From Halomonas salipaludis (GTDB taxonomy: Bacteria; Pseudomonadota; Gammaproteobacteria; Pseudomonadales; Halomonadaceae): a DNA stretch of 64,000 nt. The position numbers and the translations under genes were made by a program. The stretch spans positions 62,001 through 126,000 of the forward strand of contig NZ_NSKB01000010.1 of NCBI RefSeq assembly GCF_002286975.1, given 5' to 3'. Below the pieces are notes generated by a model, which saw only the letters and a program-made list of their open reading frames with translations, ran no database searches and was not told where the DNA came from. Of the stretch, positions 1 through 7,527 are shown in pieces (positions within the stretch are counted from its first letter, which is position 1; every line of letters starts with the position of its first letter).

Positions 1-131
1 AGGGCCACGGCTGGCACTTCGCCACCCAGATCTTCATCGACGAAAAGCCCAGCTACTACGACTTCGCCAACGACACCCACGACATGACCGGCGATCAGGT
101 GTTCGCGGCGTTCAATGGCGAAGATCAATGA
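1..131 (+). CDS. C-terminal fragment of an unassigned protein
   Basis: An open frame enters from the left edge and ends at a TGA at 129-131, giving about 42 C-terminal residues. Codon use matches the neighbouring genes, so it is a real gene end. The fragment contains IFIDEKPSYYDFAND, which weakly recalls the C-terminal strand region of glutathione-dependent formaldehyde-activating (GFA) family proteins. The zinc-binding cysteines of that family would lie outside the window, so I do not assign the function. It converges on the regulator gene that follows. Confidence 0.5.
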   Translation, partial: GHGWHFATQIFIDEKPSYYDFANDTHDMTGDQVFAAFNGEDQ

Positions 132-163
132 TTAACCAGCAGCCACCCGACTCGCGACCGCGC

Positions 164-880
164 TCAATCTCTCCCGAACAGGTTCTTCTGTACTTCCCGG
201 AGATGCTCCTCGAGTAGCGCCCTGGCGGTATCCTCGTCGCGATCGCGCAGCGCCGCGACAATCGCGCGGTGCTGCATTTCGTAGCGCTTGCGCCGCTCGG
301 GGGTGAGTGAAATCCGTTTGAGACGCCCCCACTCGCCCTCTTCGCGCACCACATTGGTCAGCTCCAGGATACGCAGGAAGAAACTGTTGTGAGTGGCTTC
401 GGCAAATGCCTGGTGCAGCGCGCCATCCCAGTGTTCGAACTCCTCGATGGCAGTAGCACCCTCAGAGCGGAGGATGCACTCGTCCATGCGCTCGAAATCC
501 GAGGCCGTGGCATATCGCACAATCAGCGCCACCATCTGCGGCTCAATCAGCAGCCGCGCTTCCATCAGCTGCGCCGGACTCGTCTGGATGGCCACCGCGC
601 GAGCGCCCGGTTCACCTTGAGGCTCCACCAGCTCGCCGACACGCTCCGAGACGAAGGTGCCGCTGCCCACCACCTGGGTGATCAAGCCCTGCTGCTTGAA
701 GTTACCGAGTACCCGCCGCACTGCCCCGCGCGATGCAGCAAAGCGCTCGCTCAGCTCGCGCTCGGTAGGCAGCCGATGCCCTGCAGGGAAGCTGCCGCTT
801 TCGATCTGCTGCTGAAGATAGCGGGACAGGGAACGCGCGCCGTCGGCGCGTACCGCCTTGCCCAGTGTCTTGTCACTCAC
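164..880 (-). CDS. GntR/FadR-type transcriptional regulator
   Basis: The product of about 238 residues has an N-terminal winged helix (LPTERELSERFAASRGAVRR, then a GSGTFV wing) followed by an all-helical FCD ligand-binding domain with the usual His-containing helices (HWDGALHQAFAEATHN; MQHRAIVAALRDRD). FadR/VanR-type proteins bind small organic acids and usually repress an adjacent catabolic operon. It is divergent from a fumarylacetoacetase-family gene and a TTT transporter, so it probably controls them. I chose the GTG at 880 because AAGGA lies 6 bases upstream; an ATG at 910 in the same frame has no visible ribosome binding site. Confidence 0.88.
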   Translation of the reverse strand: MSDKTLGKAVRADGARSLSRYLQQQIESGSFPAGHRLPTERELSERFAASRGAVRRVLGNFKQQGLITQVVGSGTFVSERVGELVEPQGEPGARAVAIQTSPAQLMEARLLIEPQMVALIVRYATASDFERMDECILRSEGATAIEEFEHWDGALHQAFAEATHNSFFLRILELTNVVREEGEWGRLKRISLTPERRKRYEMQHRAIVAALRDRDEDTARALLEEHLREVQKNLFGRD

Positions 881-931
881 AGGCTGTCCTTGCTCCTGAT
901 GCCAAATCATTCATTGATGCAGCAAAGTTAT

Positions 932-975
932 ACCATTTGGTCCCACTTTTCAAAAAACCTCCCTTGAATTGGTAC
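932..975. promoter_or_regulatory. Candidate operator of the FadR-type regulator
   Basis: The divergent intergenic region holds ACCATTTGGT (932-941), a short inverted repeat with arms ACCA and TGGT, and a related half-site ATTGGTAC at 968-975. TGGT/ACCA half-sites are common for FadR-subfamily regulators. The position between the two divergent start codons fits control of both genes. No binding data can be inferred from sequence alone. Confidence 0.3.
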
Positions 976-1036
976 ATTTTTAGTTCTAGTCTCGATGGAT
1001 ACGGGACCAAAACAAACCTATGGAGAACCAAGCCAG

Positions 1037-1921
1037 ATGAAATTCGCCACGCTCCGCTCCAGCCCCGACCAGCCGACTTTCGTCGCCCTGGTCGATGGGG
1101 ATGCCCAGCGCTACTGGCCGCTATCCGATCTGATATCCGGCTTCTCGGGAGATATGCACCAGCTCATACAGGCATGGGACAGCATCCGGGAGACGTTATC
1201 CCCCAGCGGCGACGGCCTGCCGCTCAGCGAGGTCCGGGTAGAAGCTCCCATACACCCGCAGCGCAATATGTTCTGCGTGGGCAAGAACTACTTCGAGCAC
1301 GCCGCCGAATTCAGCCACTCGGGCTTCGACAGCAGCACCAATGCTGACGATGTAGTACCAAAGTGTCCCATCATCTTTACCAAGGCGTATAGCACCCTGA
1401 TCGCCGACGGCGACGAGATCCCACGCCACGCCACGGTGACCGAGCAGCTCGACTACGAGGCCGAATTCGCCATCATCATTGGCAAGGGCGGGCGCGGTAT
1501 TCGCAAGGCTCAGGCCTTCGACCACGTGTGGGGCTACACCGTGGCCAATGACGTCACCGCCCGCGACCTGCAGAAGAATCACAAGCAGTGGCACCTGGCC
1601 AAATCCCTGGACGGCCTTTGTCCGATGGGGCCTTGGATCACCACCGCCGACGAAATCGATCCCAGCAACGCCAGCATCAAGTGCTGGGTCAACGGCGAGC
1701 TGCGCCAGGACTCCAATATCGGTCAGCTGATCTTCGACATTCCCACCCTGATCGAGACCATTTCGGCCGGTATTGAGCTCAAGCCTGGCGACGTCATCAT
1801 CACCGGCACCCCGGTCGGAGTCGGCATCGGCTTCGAGCCCCCCAAGTTTCTGCAGACCGGTGACGTGGTCCGCGTCGAGGTCGAGGGCATGGGCGCCATT
1901 GAGAACCGGGTCGGCCAGTAG
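1037..1921 (+). CDS. Fumarylacetoacetate hydrolase family protein
   Basis: The 294-residue product is a full-length FAH-family enzyme. FCVGKNYFEH (about residues 79-88) opens the catalytic domain. YEAEFAIIIG supplies the metal-ligand glutamates near 141 and 143, and NDVTARD the aspartate near 172. GDVIITGTPVGVG is the family's C-terminal signature. Members hydrolyse or decarboxylate 2-oxo or 2,4-dioxo acids in catabolic pathways; the substrate here is unknown. The start at 1037 has GGAG about 11 bases upstream. It lies 58 bases before a TTT binding protein, so uptake and breakdown of one organic acid are probably coupled. Confidence 0.9.
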   Translation: MKFATLRSSPDQPTFVALVDGDAQRYWPLSDLISGFSGDMHQLIQAWDSIRETLSPSGDGLPLSEVRVEAPIHPQRNMFCVGKNYFEHAAEFSHSGFDSSTNADDVVPKCPIIFTKAYSTLIADGDEIPRHATVTEQLDYEAEFAIIIGKGGRGIRKAQAFDHVWGYTVANDVTARDLQKNHKQWHLAKSLDGLCPMGPWITTADEIDPSNASIKCWVNGELRQDSNIGQLIFDIPTLIETISAGIELKPGDVIITGTPVGVGIGFEPPKFLQTGDVVRVEVEGMGAIENRVGQ

Positions 1922-1979
1922 CCCCCTCAGGTAAACGCACCGGGTCAACAATATTTCACAACAACACCAGGAGCACGCC

Positions 1980-3074
1980 ATGTTTACAAAGACACACCCC
2001 CTCAAGACACTGCCAGCCGCCATGCTGGTCGCCGCCGGCGCTATTGCCGCCACGCCCGCCTTGGCCGACGACTTCTACGAGGGCAAGACCATCGAGATAG
2101 TCGTGCCCTTCGGCGAGGGCGGCGCCACCTATGTCGCCGCCAAGTTCCTCGAGCCGTTCCTCGAGAAGCATCTGCCCGGAAGTCCACGCGTGGATGTTCA
2201 GACCCGCCCCGGCGGCGGCTCGATTCTCGGTGCCAACTGGTTCGAACAGAACGCCGAGCCGGACGGCGAAACCATCCTATTCACCACCTCCTCCACCTCC
2301 AACCCTTATGTGTTGGGCATGGAAGCCGTGGAGTACGATCTTGCCGCCATGCGCCCCGCCTACAGCCTGCCCTTCGGCGCGGTGATCTATGTATCGCCGC
2401 GCACCGGTATCGACTCACCCGCGGGCCTCAAGGAACCCGATATGCCACTGATCTATGGCGGTATCGCCGCGGCGGCCAGCGATCTACCGACGCTGCTGGC
2501 CTTCGAGCTGCTCGACCTCGATATCCAGACGGTGCTCGGCTTCGACGGTCGCGGTCCGGCGCGCCTGTCATTCGAGCGCGGCGAAACCAATATCGACTTC
2601 CAGTTCACGCCGGCCTATATGTCGCAGGTGGTCGATATGGTCGAGGCCGGCAGTGCGGTTCCCATCATGACCGGTGGCTCGGTCGGCGAGGATGGCGTAC
2701 TCAGCGCCCGGGACGCGGCCTTCCCGGATTATCCCTCGGTCTACGAAGTGTATGAAGAGCTGAACGGCGAAGCCCCCTCCGGCGTTGAGTGGGACGCCTT
2801 CCAGTCGATCGGCGCTGTGACCTTCAACTACGGCCTCACCGCTTACCTGCCTGCAGGCACGCCGGACGAGGTTCTCGAGATCTTCGAAGCCACCATCGCC
2901 GCCATCAACGACGACCCCGAGTACCAGCAGCAGAGTCAGGATGCCGTGGGCGGCTATTCGCTGCTGCCCGCTTCCGAGGTCACCGAGTCACTCAGTGAGG
3001 CGCTGCAGCCTTCCGACGAGGTACGTGAACACCTGCGTACGCTGCTCTCGGAAGAGTACGACGTCGACCTCTAA
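1980..3074 (+). CDS. TTT transporter substrate-binding protein (TctC-like)
   Basis: The 364-residue protein begins with a cleavable signal peptide (basic start, hydrophobic core, cleavage near TPALADD). It continues with the TctC/BugT fold motif IVPF-like IEIVVPFGEGG and the typical RPGGGSILG stretch. It should capture an organic acid in the periplasm for the TctAB membrane part encoded next. It is somewhat longer than the common 320-330 residues. A strong intrinsic terminator follows directly, so it is probably made in excess over the membrane protein. The ligand cannot be read from the sequence. Confidence 0.88.
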   Translation: MFTKTHPLKTLPAAMLVAAGAIAATPALADDFYEGKTIEIVVPFGEGGATYVAAKFLEPFLEKHLPGSPRVDVQTRPGGGSILGANWFEQNAEPDGETILFTTSSTSNPYVLGMEAVEYDLAAMRPAYSLPFGAVIYVSPRTGIDSPAGLKEPDMPLIYGGIAAAASDLPTLLAFELLDLDIQTVLGFDGRGPARLSFERGETNIDFQFTPAYMSQVVDMVEAGSAVPIMTGGSVGEDGVLSARDAAFPDYPSVYEVYEELNGEAPSGVEWDAFQSIGAVTFNYGLTAYLPAGTPDEVLEIFEATIAAINDDPEYQQQSQDAVGGYSLLPASEVTESLSEALQPSDEVREHLRTLLSEEYDVDL

Positions 3075-3088
3075 TGCCAACGCCACTG

Positions 3089-3135
3089 CCGCGGCCAGCC
3101 ACCTCCCCCACGGGTGGCATTGGCCGCGGTTTTTT
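3089..3135 (+). terminator. Intra-operon intrinsic terminator between tctC-like and tctAB-like genes
   Basis: CCGCGGCCA (3089-3097) pairs with TGGCCGCGG (3121-3129), and the inner arms GCCACC (3098-3103) and GGTGGC (3113-3118) extend the stem with only a two-base bulge. Six T residues follow (3130-3135). The hairpin sits inside a same-strand operon, 24 bases before the next start codon. Confidence 0.8.
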
Positions 3136-3158
3136 GATCCCCGCATAGGACCTGTCTT

Positions 3159-5123
3159 GTGCTAGAGAACATTACAACGGCCCTGGCGATCCTGTTCGAG
3201 CCCATGCGCCTACTGGCGCTGTTCGCCGGAATGCTGGCTGGCATGGTATTCGGCATGCTGCCGGGTCTTGGCGGTGTCGCCGCGGTATCGATCCTGCTGC
3301 CGTTCATCTACCTGATGGACAGCTACTCCGGGCTGGCCATGCTGCTGGGGGCCATCTCGGTGATCTACACCGCGGATACCATTACCTCAGTACTGCTCGG
3401 CGCACCGGGCTCGCCGGCATCGGCGCCGACGGCCATCGAGGGGCATGCCCTGGCCAAGCAGGGCAAGGCATCGCTGGCACTCGGAGTGGGCTTTTTGGCC
3501 TCGATGGTCGGCGGCCTGTTCGGTGCGCTAATCCTATCGGTGGCGATCCCCATTGCCGGCCCGCTGGTGCTGGCGCTGGGCACGCCGGAGCTGTTCATGT
3601 TCGCCCTGGTAGGACTGTGCTTTGCCGCCAGCATGGTCGGCAAGGATATCGTCGTGGGCCTGGCCGCGGCCTGCTTCGGCATTCTGCTGGGCGTGGTCGG
3701 CGCCGCGCCTGCCGCCGCCAACTACCGCTTCATCTTCGGCCAATCCTATCTGATGGACGGACTGTCGCTGCCGATCGTCGCGCTGGGGCTGTTTGCCGTG
3801 GCCGAGCTGATCGGTATGGTCGCAGCCGGCGGCGGCATCGCCAGCAAGTCGATGGCCATGGGCAAGTGGGGCGAGAGTTTCCGGGAATTCTGGCGCAGCC
3901 GCTGGCTGATCGTGCGCTCGTCGATCATCGGTATCTTCGGCGGTTTCGTGCCTGCGGTTGGCGCCAGCGCCTCGACCTGGATCGCCTACGGCCACGCCAT
4001 GAGCTCGACCAAGGACAAGCGGCGCTTCGGCAAAGGCGAGATTCGCGGGGTGGCCGGCGCCGAGGGCGCCAACAACGCCACGGTGATCTCCGACCTGGTG
4101 CCGACCATGCTGTTCAGCGTGCCCGGTGGCCCGGCCGCAGCGATCTTCCTCGGCGCGCTATTCTCGTTCGGCTTCTATCCCGGTCCGCGGATGGTCAGCG
4201 AGACACCGGACCTGATGTACATGATCGTATGGAGTGTGGCGCTCGCCTCGGTAATGGGCGCCGCACTGTGTTTCGCGGTGACGCCGTACCTGGCTCGCTT
4301 GACGCGCATCAACTTCGCACTGATCGCTGCGCCGCTGCTGCTGATCATGGTCGCCGGTGCCTACCAGGGCACCCAGACCTTCGGCGACATCCTCGCGCTG
4401 CTGGTGCTGGGCGTGATCGGCTGGCTGATGAAGAACGCCGGCTGGCCGCGGGCACCGGTGCTGGTGGGCTTCGTGCTGGCCACGCCCATGGAGCAGTACT
4501 TCTGGCTGACCACGCAGATCCACGGCTTTACCTGGCTGACCCGGCCCGGGGTGCTGCTCATCGCCTCGCTGATCGTCGTGCCGATGCTGCTCAATCTGGT
4601 ACGCCGATGGCGGTCGTCGAAGGCCTCCACCTCAGCCGATCAGGCAGGTTCTCAGCCGGCTAGCGACGACGATGCACCCCGCGACACCGCCGTTCTGCTA
4701 CTCGCCTCGGCACTGCTGCTGGTCACCTTCGCCTACGCCTTTTACGAGATGCTGGGCTTTCGCAGCAATGCCCGGCTGATGCCCGCGGTGGGCATCGTCC
4801 CCGGCCTGGCGCTGAGCGTCTATATTCTGGGCCGGCAGCTCAATCGGCTGCGCTGGCAAGGGCGGATCATTCATCTAGGCTCACGCCAGGAGCTGCCGGT
4901 CCTGGCGGGCATTCTCGCCTACGGCGTGGCGATGTGGCTGATCGGCTTCAGTCTGGCCACCCCGCTGCTGCTGGCCTGGCTACTGCTGAAATGTGCGGGC
5001 ATGCGACTGGCCAGCGCGGCACTCTACGGCGCCATCGTATACGCCACCGCCCAGGGGATGTTCGCGCTGATGCGTCTCACCCCACCATCGGGCATCTGGT
5101 TCAGCTTGCCGATGCCATGGTGA
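3159..5123 (+). CDS. TTT transporter membrane protein, TctA-TctB fusion
   Basis: The 654-residue polytopic protein has an N-terminal TctA part (about residues 1-490) with the conserved GMLPGLGGV motif near the start and the expected series of membrane helices. A polar linker (SKASTSADQAGSQ) follows. Then comes a C-terminal part of about 150 residues with four helices (DTAVLLLASALLLVTFAYAF onward) that matches the small TctB subunit. In most TTT systems TctB is a separate gene, so this is a fusion and no other tctB is needed. The GTG start has ATAGGA about 8 bases upstream. Substrate unknown. Confidence 0.85.
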   Translation: MLENITTALAILFEPMRLLALFAGMLAGMVFGMLPGLGGVAAVSILLPFIYLMDSYSGLAMLLGAISVIYTADTITSVLLGAPGSPASAPTAIEGHALAKQGKASLALGVGFLASMVGGLFGALILSVAIPIAGPLVLALGTPELFMFALVGLCFAASMVGKDIVVGLAAACFGILLGVVGAAPAAANYRFIFGQSYLMDGLSLPIVALGLFAVAELIGMVAAGGGIASKSMAMGKWGESFREFWRSRWLIVRSSIIGIFGGFVPAVGASASTWIAYGHAMSSTKDKRRFGKGEIRGVAGAEGANNATVISDLVPTMLFSVPGGPAAAIFLGALFSFGFYPGPRMVSETPDLMYMIVWSVALASVMGAALCFAVTPYLARLTRINFALIAAPLLLIMVAGAYQGTQTFGDILALLVLGVIGWLMKNAGWPRAPVLVGFVLATPMEQYFWLTTQIHGFTWLTRPGVLLIASLIVVPMLLNLVRRWRSSKASTSADQAGSQPASDDDAPRDTAVLLLASALLLVTFAYAFYEMLGFRSNARLMPAVGIVPGLALSVYILGRQLNRLRWQGRIIHLGSRQELPVLAGILAYGVAMWLIGFSLATPLLLAWLLLKCAGMRLASAALYGAIVYATAQGMFALMRLTPPSGIWFSLPMPW

Positions 5124-5208
5124 GCTCGCACCACCCCATGCATGCTGGACAAGGCAGTACATTGGCGTAGCCTGGGCGTATCACTCACACCACATGGAAG
5201 GATCTGGT

Positions 5209-5685
5209 ATGACACTGACAGTAGGCGACAAGATTCCCGACGTCACGATCAAGACCAATGGCCCGGATGGCCCCCAGGACATCTCCACCACTGAGCTGTT
5301 CGCCGGCAAGCGGGTGGTACTGTTCGCCGTGCCCGGCGCCTTCACCCCCGGCTGCTCCAACACCCATATGCCCGGCTTCGTAATCAAGGCCGACGAGATC
5401 TTTGCCAAGGGCGTCGACACCATCGCCTGCATGGCGGTCAACGATGCCTTCGTGATGGGTGCCTGGCAGCGCGCGCAGAACGCCGAGGCCTTCACCATGC
5501 TGGCCGACGGCAACGCCGAGTTCGCCAAGGCCATCGGCACCGAGATGGACGCCAGCGCCGGCGGCATGGGCATACGCAGCAAGCGCTTCGCGCTGATCGC
5601 CAACGACGGCGTGGTGGAGTACATCGGCATCGATGCCAAGGGCGTCGACAAGAGCAGTGCCGAAACGGTGCTGGCCCAGCTGTAA
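5209..5685 (+). CDS. Peroxiredoxin, Prx5-type
   Basis: The 158-residue protein carries VPGAFTPGCSNTHMPGF with the peroxidatic cysteine at about residue 49, the hallmark of the Prx5/AhpE-like group. It reduces hydrogen peroxide and organic hydroperoxides using glutathione or glutaredoxin. The C-terminal glutaredoxin domain found in some proteobacterial fusions is absent. The ATG at 5209 is preceded by GGAAGGA. It is a stand-alone gene ending at a strong bidirectional hairpin. Confidence 0.92.
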   Translation: MTLTVGDKIPDVTIKTNGPDGPQDISTTELFAGKRVVLFAVPGAFTPGCSNTHMPGFVIKADEIFAKGVDTIACMAVNDAFVMGAWQRAQNAEAFTMLADGNAEFAKAIGTEMDASAGGMGIRSKRFALIANDGVVEYIGIDAKGVDKSSAETVLAQL

Positions 5686-5721
5686 CCCCAGCCAGCAATT
5701 CCGCACACAAGCCATCCATAG

Positions 5722-5760
5722 ACAAGGAGGCGCCACCCAGGATGGGCGGCGCCTCCTTGT
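5722..5760. terminator. Bidirectional hairpin between convergent genes
   Basis: A perfect 13-base-pair stem (ACAAGGAGGCGCC at 5722-5734 with its complement at 5748-5760) is extended inside by CCCA/TGGG. It lies between the convergent peroxiredoxin and AtuA-like small-subunit genes. T-runs are short on both sides, so termination strength is uncertain. Confidence 0.65.
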
Positions 5761-5762
5761 TC

Positions 5763-6152
5763 CTACGCCCGCTTGACCGCCACGGCCATGCTCAGCAGCA
5801 GGAACGAGAGCGTCTTGCCATGGCCGTCCAGGTTGAGCGCACCGTTGACCCCGCCTTGCAGCACGTCGTCTATCACCAGGTTCATCCCGGCCAGGCCCGG
5901 CATCGGGTAGCGCCGTACGCGGCTGGCACCGCGGTGGGCGAACAGCGCCAGCACGCGCTCCTCGGTGACCTGCTCCAGCAACAGGGCGTAGTGATCCGGA
6001 TCATAGGCGAACAGCGCCAGGTTGAGGCGGTCCCCCTTGTCGCCGGCGCGGGCATGGGCCAGGCGATGGAGCGGCACCGTGACGCTGTCGTCGAGGGGCT
6101 GGCCCGGCGACCGCTCGGAGGGTGACACCAGGGTCGGTTCAACTGGCGACAT
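5763..6152 (-). CDS. AtuA-like small subunit (C-terminal ferredoxin-fold domain as a separate gene)
   Basis: The 129-residue product contains the RAGDKGDRLNLALFAYD motif and a conserved end (NFVID-like NLVIDDVLQGGVNGALNLDGHGKTL) typical of the small domain that accompanies AtuA/DUF1446 proteins, either fused or separate. Here it is encoded separately and overlaps the large-subunit gene by 14 bases, which suggests translational coupling and a two-subunit complex. The start at 6152 was chosen because the family homology begins soon after it. The reaction is not established for most members. Confidence 0.8.
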   Translation of the reverse strand: MSPVEPTLVSPSERSPGQPLDDSVTVPLHRLAHARAGDKGDRLNLALFAYDPDHYALLLEQVTEERVLALFAHRGASRVRRYPMPGLAGMNLVIDDVLQGGVNGALNLDGHGKTLSFLLLSMAVAVKRA

Positions 6153-7527
6153 GGTAGTGACTCCTTTTGTCGAACAGCGTGGCAAAGGCTTCCACGTCAC
6201 TGCGCTTGACCAGGTAGGAGGCCGTGCATACTCGACGTTGAAAATGACGGCGCACGCCGCCACCCCCTGCCGGACCGGCGCAGTACAACGCCAACAGTTC
6301 CTGGGTGGCACGCTCCACCCAGCGTCGCTCGGCATGTTCCGCGGCCAGCCGCAGGCGGTAGTCGCCGCTGGCGCTGCCTGGCATCGTGCGCTGCAGGTCG
6401 CCGGCATCGCTGTCGAAGACACTGGCAAGACCGACGATATCCAGTCGCGTACGCAGCTCCGGCGGCGCACGAAACGTCAGCCGCTCGCGCAGCACCTGGG
6501 CAGCGAGCTGCGCCCGGGCCAGGGCGTTGGGTCCGGCATAGGAGATCTCCGCCTCGCCCTGCCAGCCGCCCTCGTAGCAGACCGTGGTCTTGAGCCGCTG
6601 CGGCGCCGCCTTGCCGCGAATGCCGCTGACCGCCACCCGATCGGGGCCGACCTGGCTGACCTCGACGGCAGTGAGATCCACCACCACGTCGGGGGTCAGG
6701 TAGTTGGCCGGATCGTGGACTTCGTAGAGCAGCTGCTCCTTGACGGTACGCTCGGTCACGCAGCCGCCGGTGCCCGGGGGCTTGGTCACCACCAGGCTGC
6801 CATCCTCCTCCACCTCGATGATCGGGTAGCCCACCGTCGCCAGGTTGGGCACCTCCTTGCATCCCGGGTCGGCAAAATAGCCGCCGCTGACCTGGGCCCC
6901 ACACTCGGCGAGGTGGCCGGCCATCATGCCGGCGGCCAGGCGATCCCAGTCGTCCCAGGCCCAGCCGAAATGGTGCACCAGGGGGGCCAGAAACAGCGCC
7001 GGGTCGGCGACCCGTCCGGTCACCACCACCTCGGCCCCCAGCGCCAGCGCCTCGGTCAGCGGCACCGCGCCCAGGTAGACGTTGGCGGAGATCAGCGCCT
7101 CCTCACCGGGCAGTTCGCGGTTTTCCGCCTCCCAGCGCTGCAGGTCGAGGCTGGAGAGATGCGCCCGAATATCATCGCCATGGACCCGGCCGATCCGCAC
7201 CTGGGGAAAGCCAGCGCGCCCGGCCAGCTCGGCGACCACCTGGCAGGCACCATCCGGATTGGCGGCGCCGAAGTTGCCGAGGATGGTGATGCCGTGGCTC
7301 AGGCAGTCGCCCAGCACCGGTGCCAGCAGCTCGGCCAGCAGGGGCTCGTATCCCGCGTCGGGAGCCTCGCGCATGGCGCGATGCGCGGCGGCCAGGGTGC
7401 GCTCCCCCAGGGTCTCGAAAACCAGAGCCGATGGCTGTCCGCGGCGAATCAGCTCGGTCACGACGGGAATCGCCGCATCGGTACGGTCACCGGAGAAGCC
7501 GGCCCCGCTCCCCAACAGGAAGGTCAT
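6139..7527 (-). CDS. AtuA family (DUF1446) large subunit
   Basis: The 462-residue protein matches the acyclic terpene utilization AtuA family: the start MTFLLGSGAGFSGDRTDAA, GITILGNFGAANPDGA, a VVTGRVADPALFLAPLVHHF segment and PPGTGGCVTERTVKEQLLYE. In Pseudomonas, AtuA belongs to citronellol/geraniol degradation, but most family members sit in other acid-degradation clusters without biotin carboxylase partners, as here. It overlaps the TRAP permease gene by 4 bases (ATGA) and has AAGGAG 8 bases before its start. The neighbouring TAXI-TRAP suggests an imported carboxylate as substrate; that is inference. Confidence 0.85.
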   Translation of the reverse strand: MTFLLGSGAGFSGDRTDAAIPVVTELIRRGQPSALVFETLGERTLAAAHRAMREAPDAGYEPLLAELLAPVLGDCLSHGITILGNFGAANPDGACQVVAELAGRAGFPQVRIGRVHGDDIRAHLSSLDLQRWEAENRELPGEEALISANVYLGAVPLTEALALGAEVVVTGRVADPALFLAPLVHHFGWAWDDWDRLAAGMMAGHLAECGAQVSGGYFADPGCKEVPNLATVGYPIIEVEEDGSLVVTKPPGTGGCVTERTVKEQLLYEVHDPANYLTPDVVVDLTAVEVSQVGPDRVAVSGIRGKAAPQRLKTTVCYEGGWQGEAEISYAGPNALARAQLAAQVLRERLTFRAPPELRTRLDIVGLASVFDSDAGDLQRTMPGSASGDYRLRLAAEHAERRWVERATQELLALYCAGPAGGGGVRRHFQRRVCTASYLVKRSDVEAFATLFDKRSHYHVAS

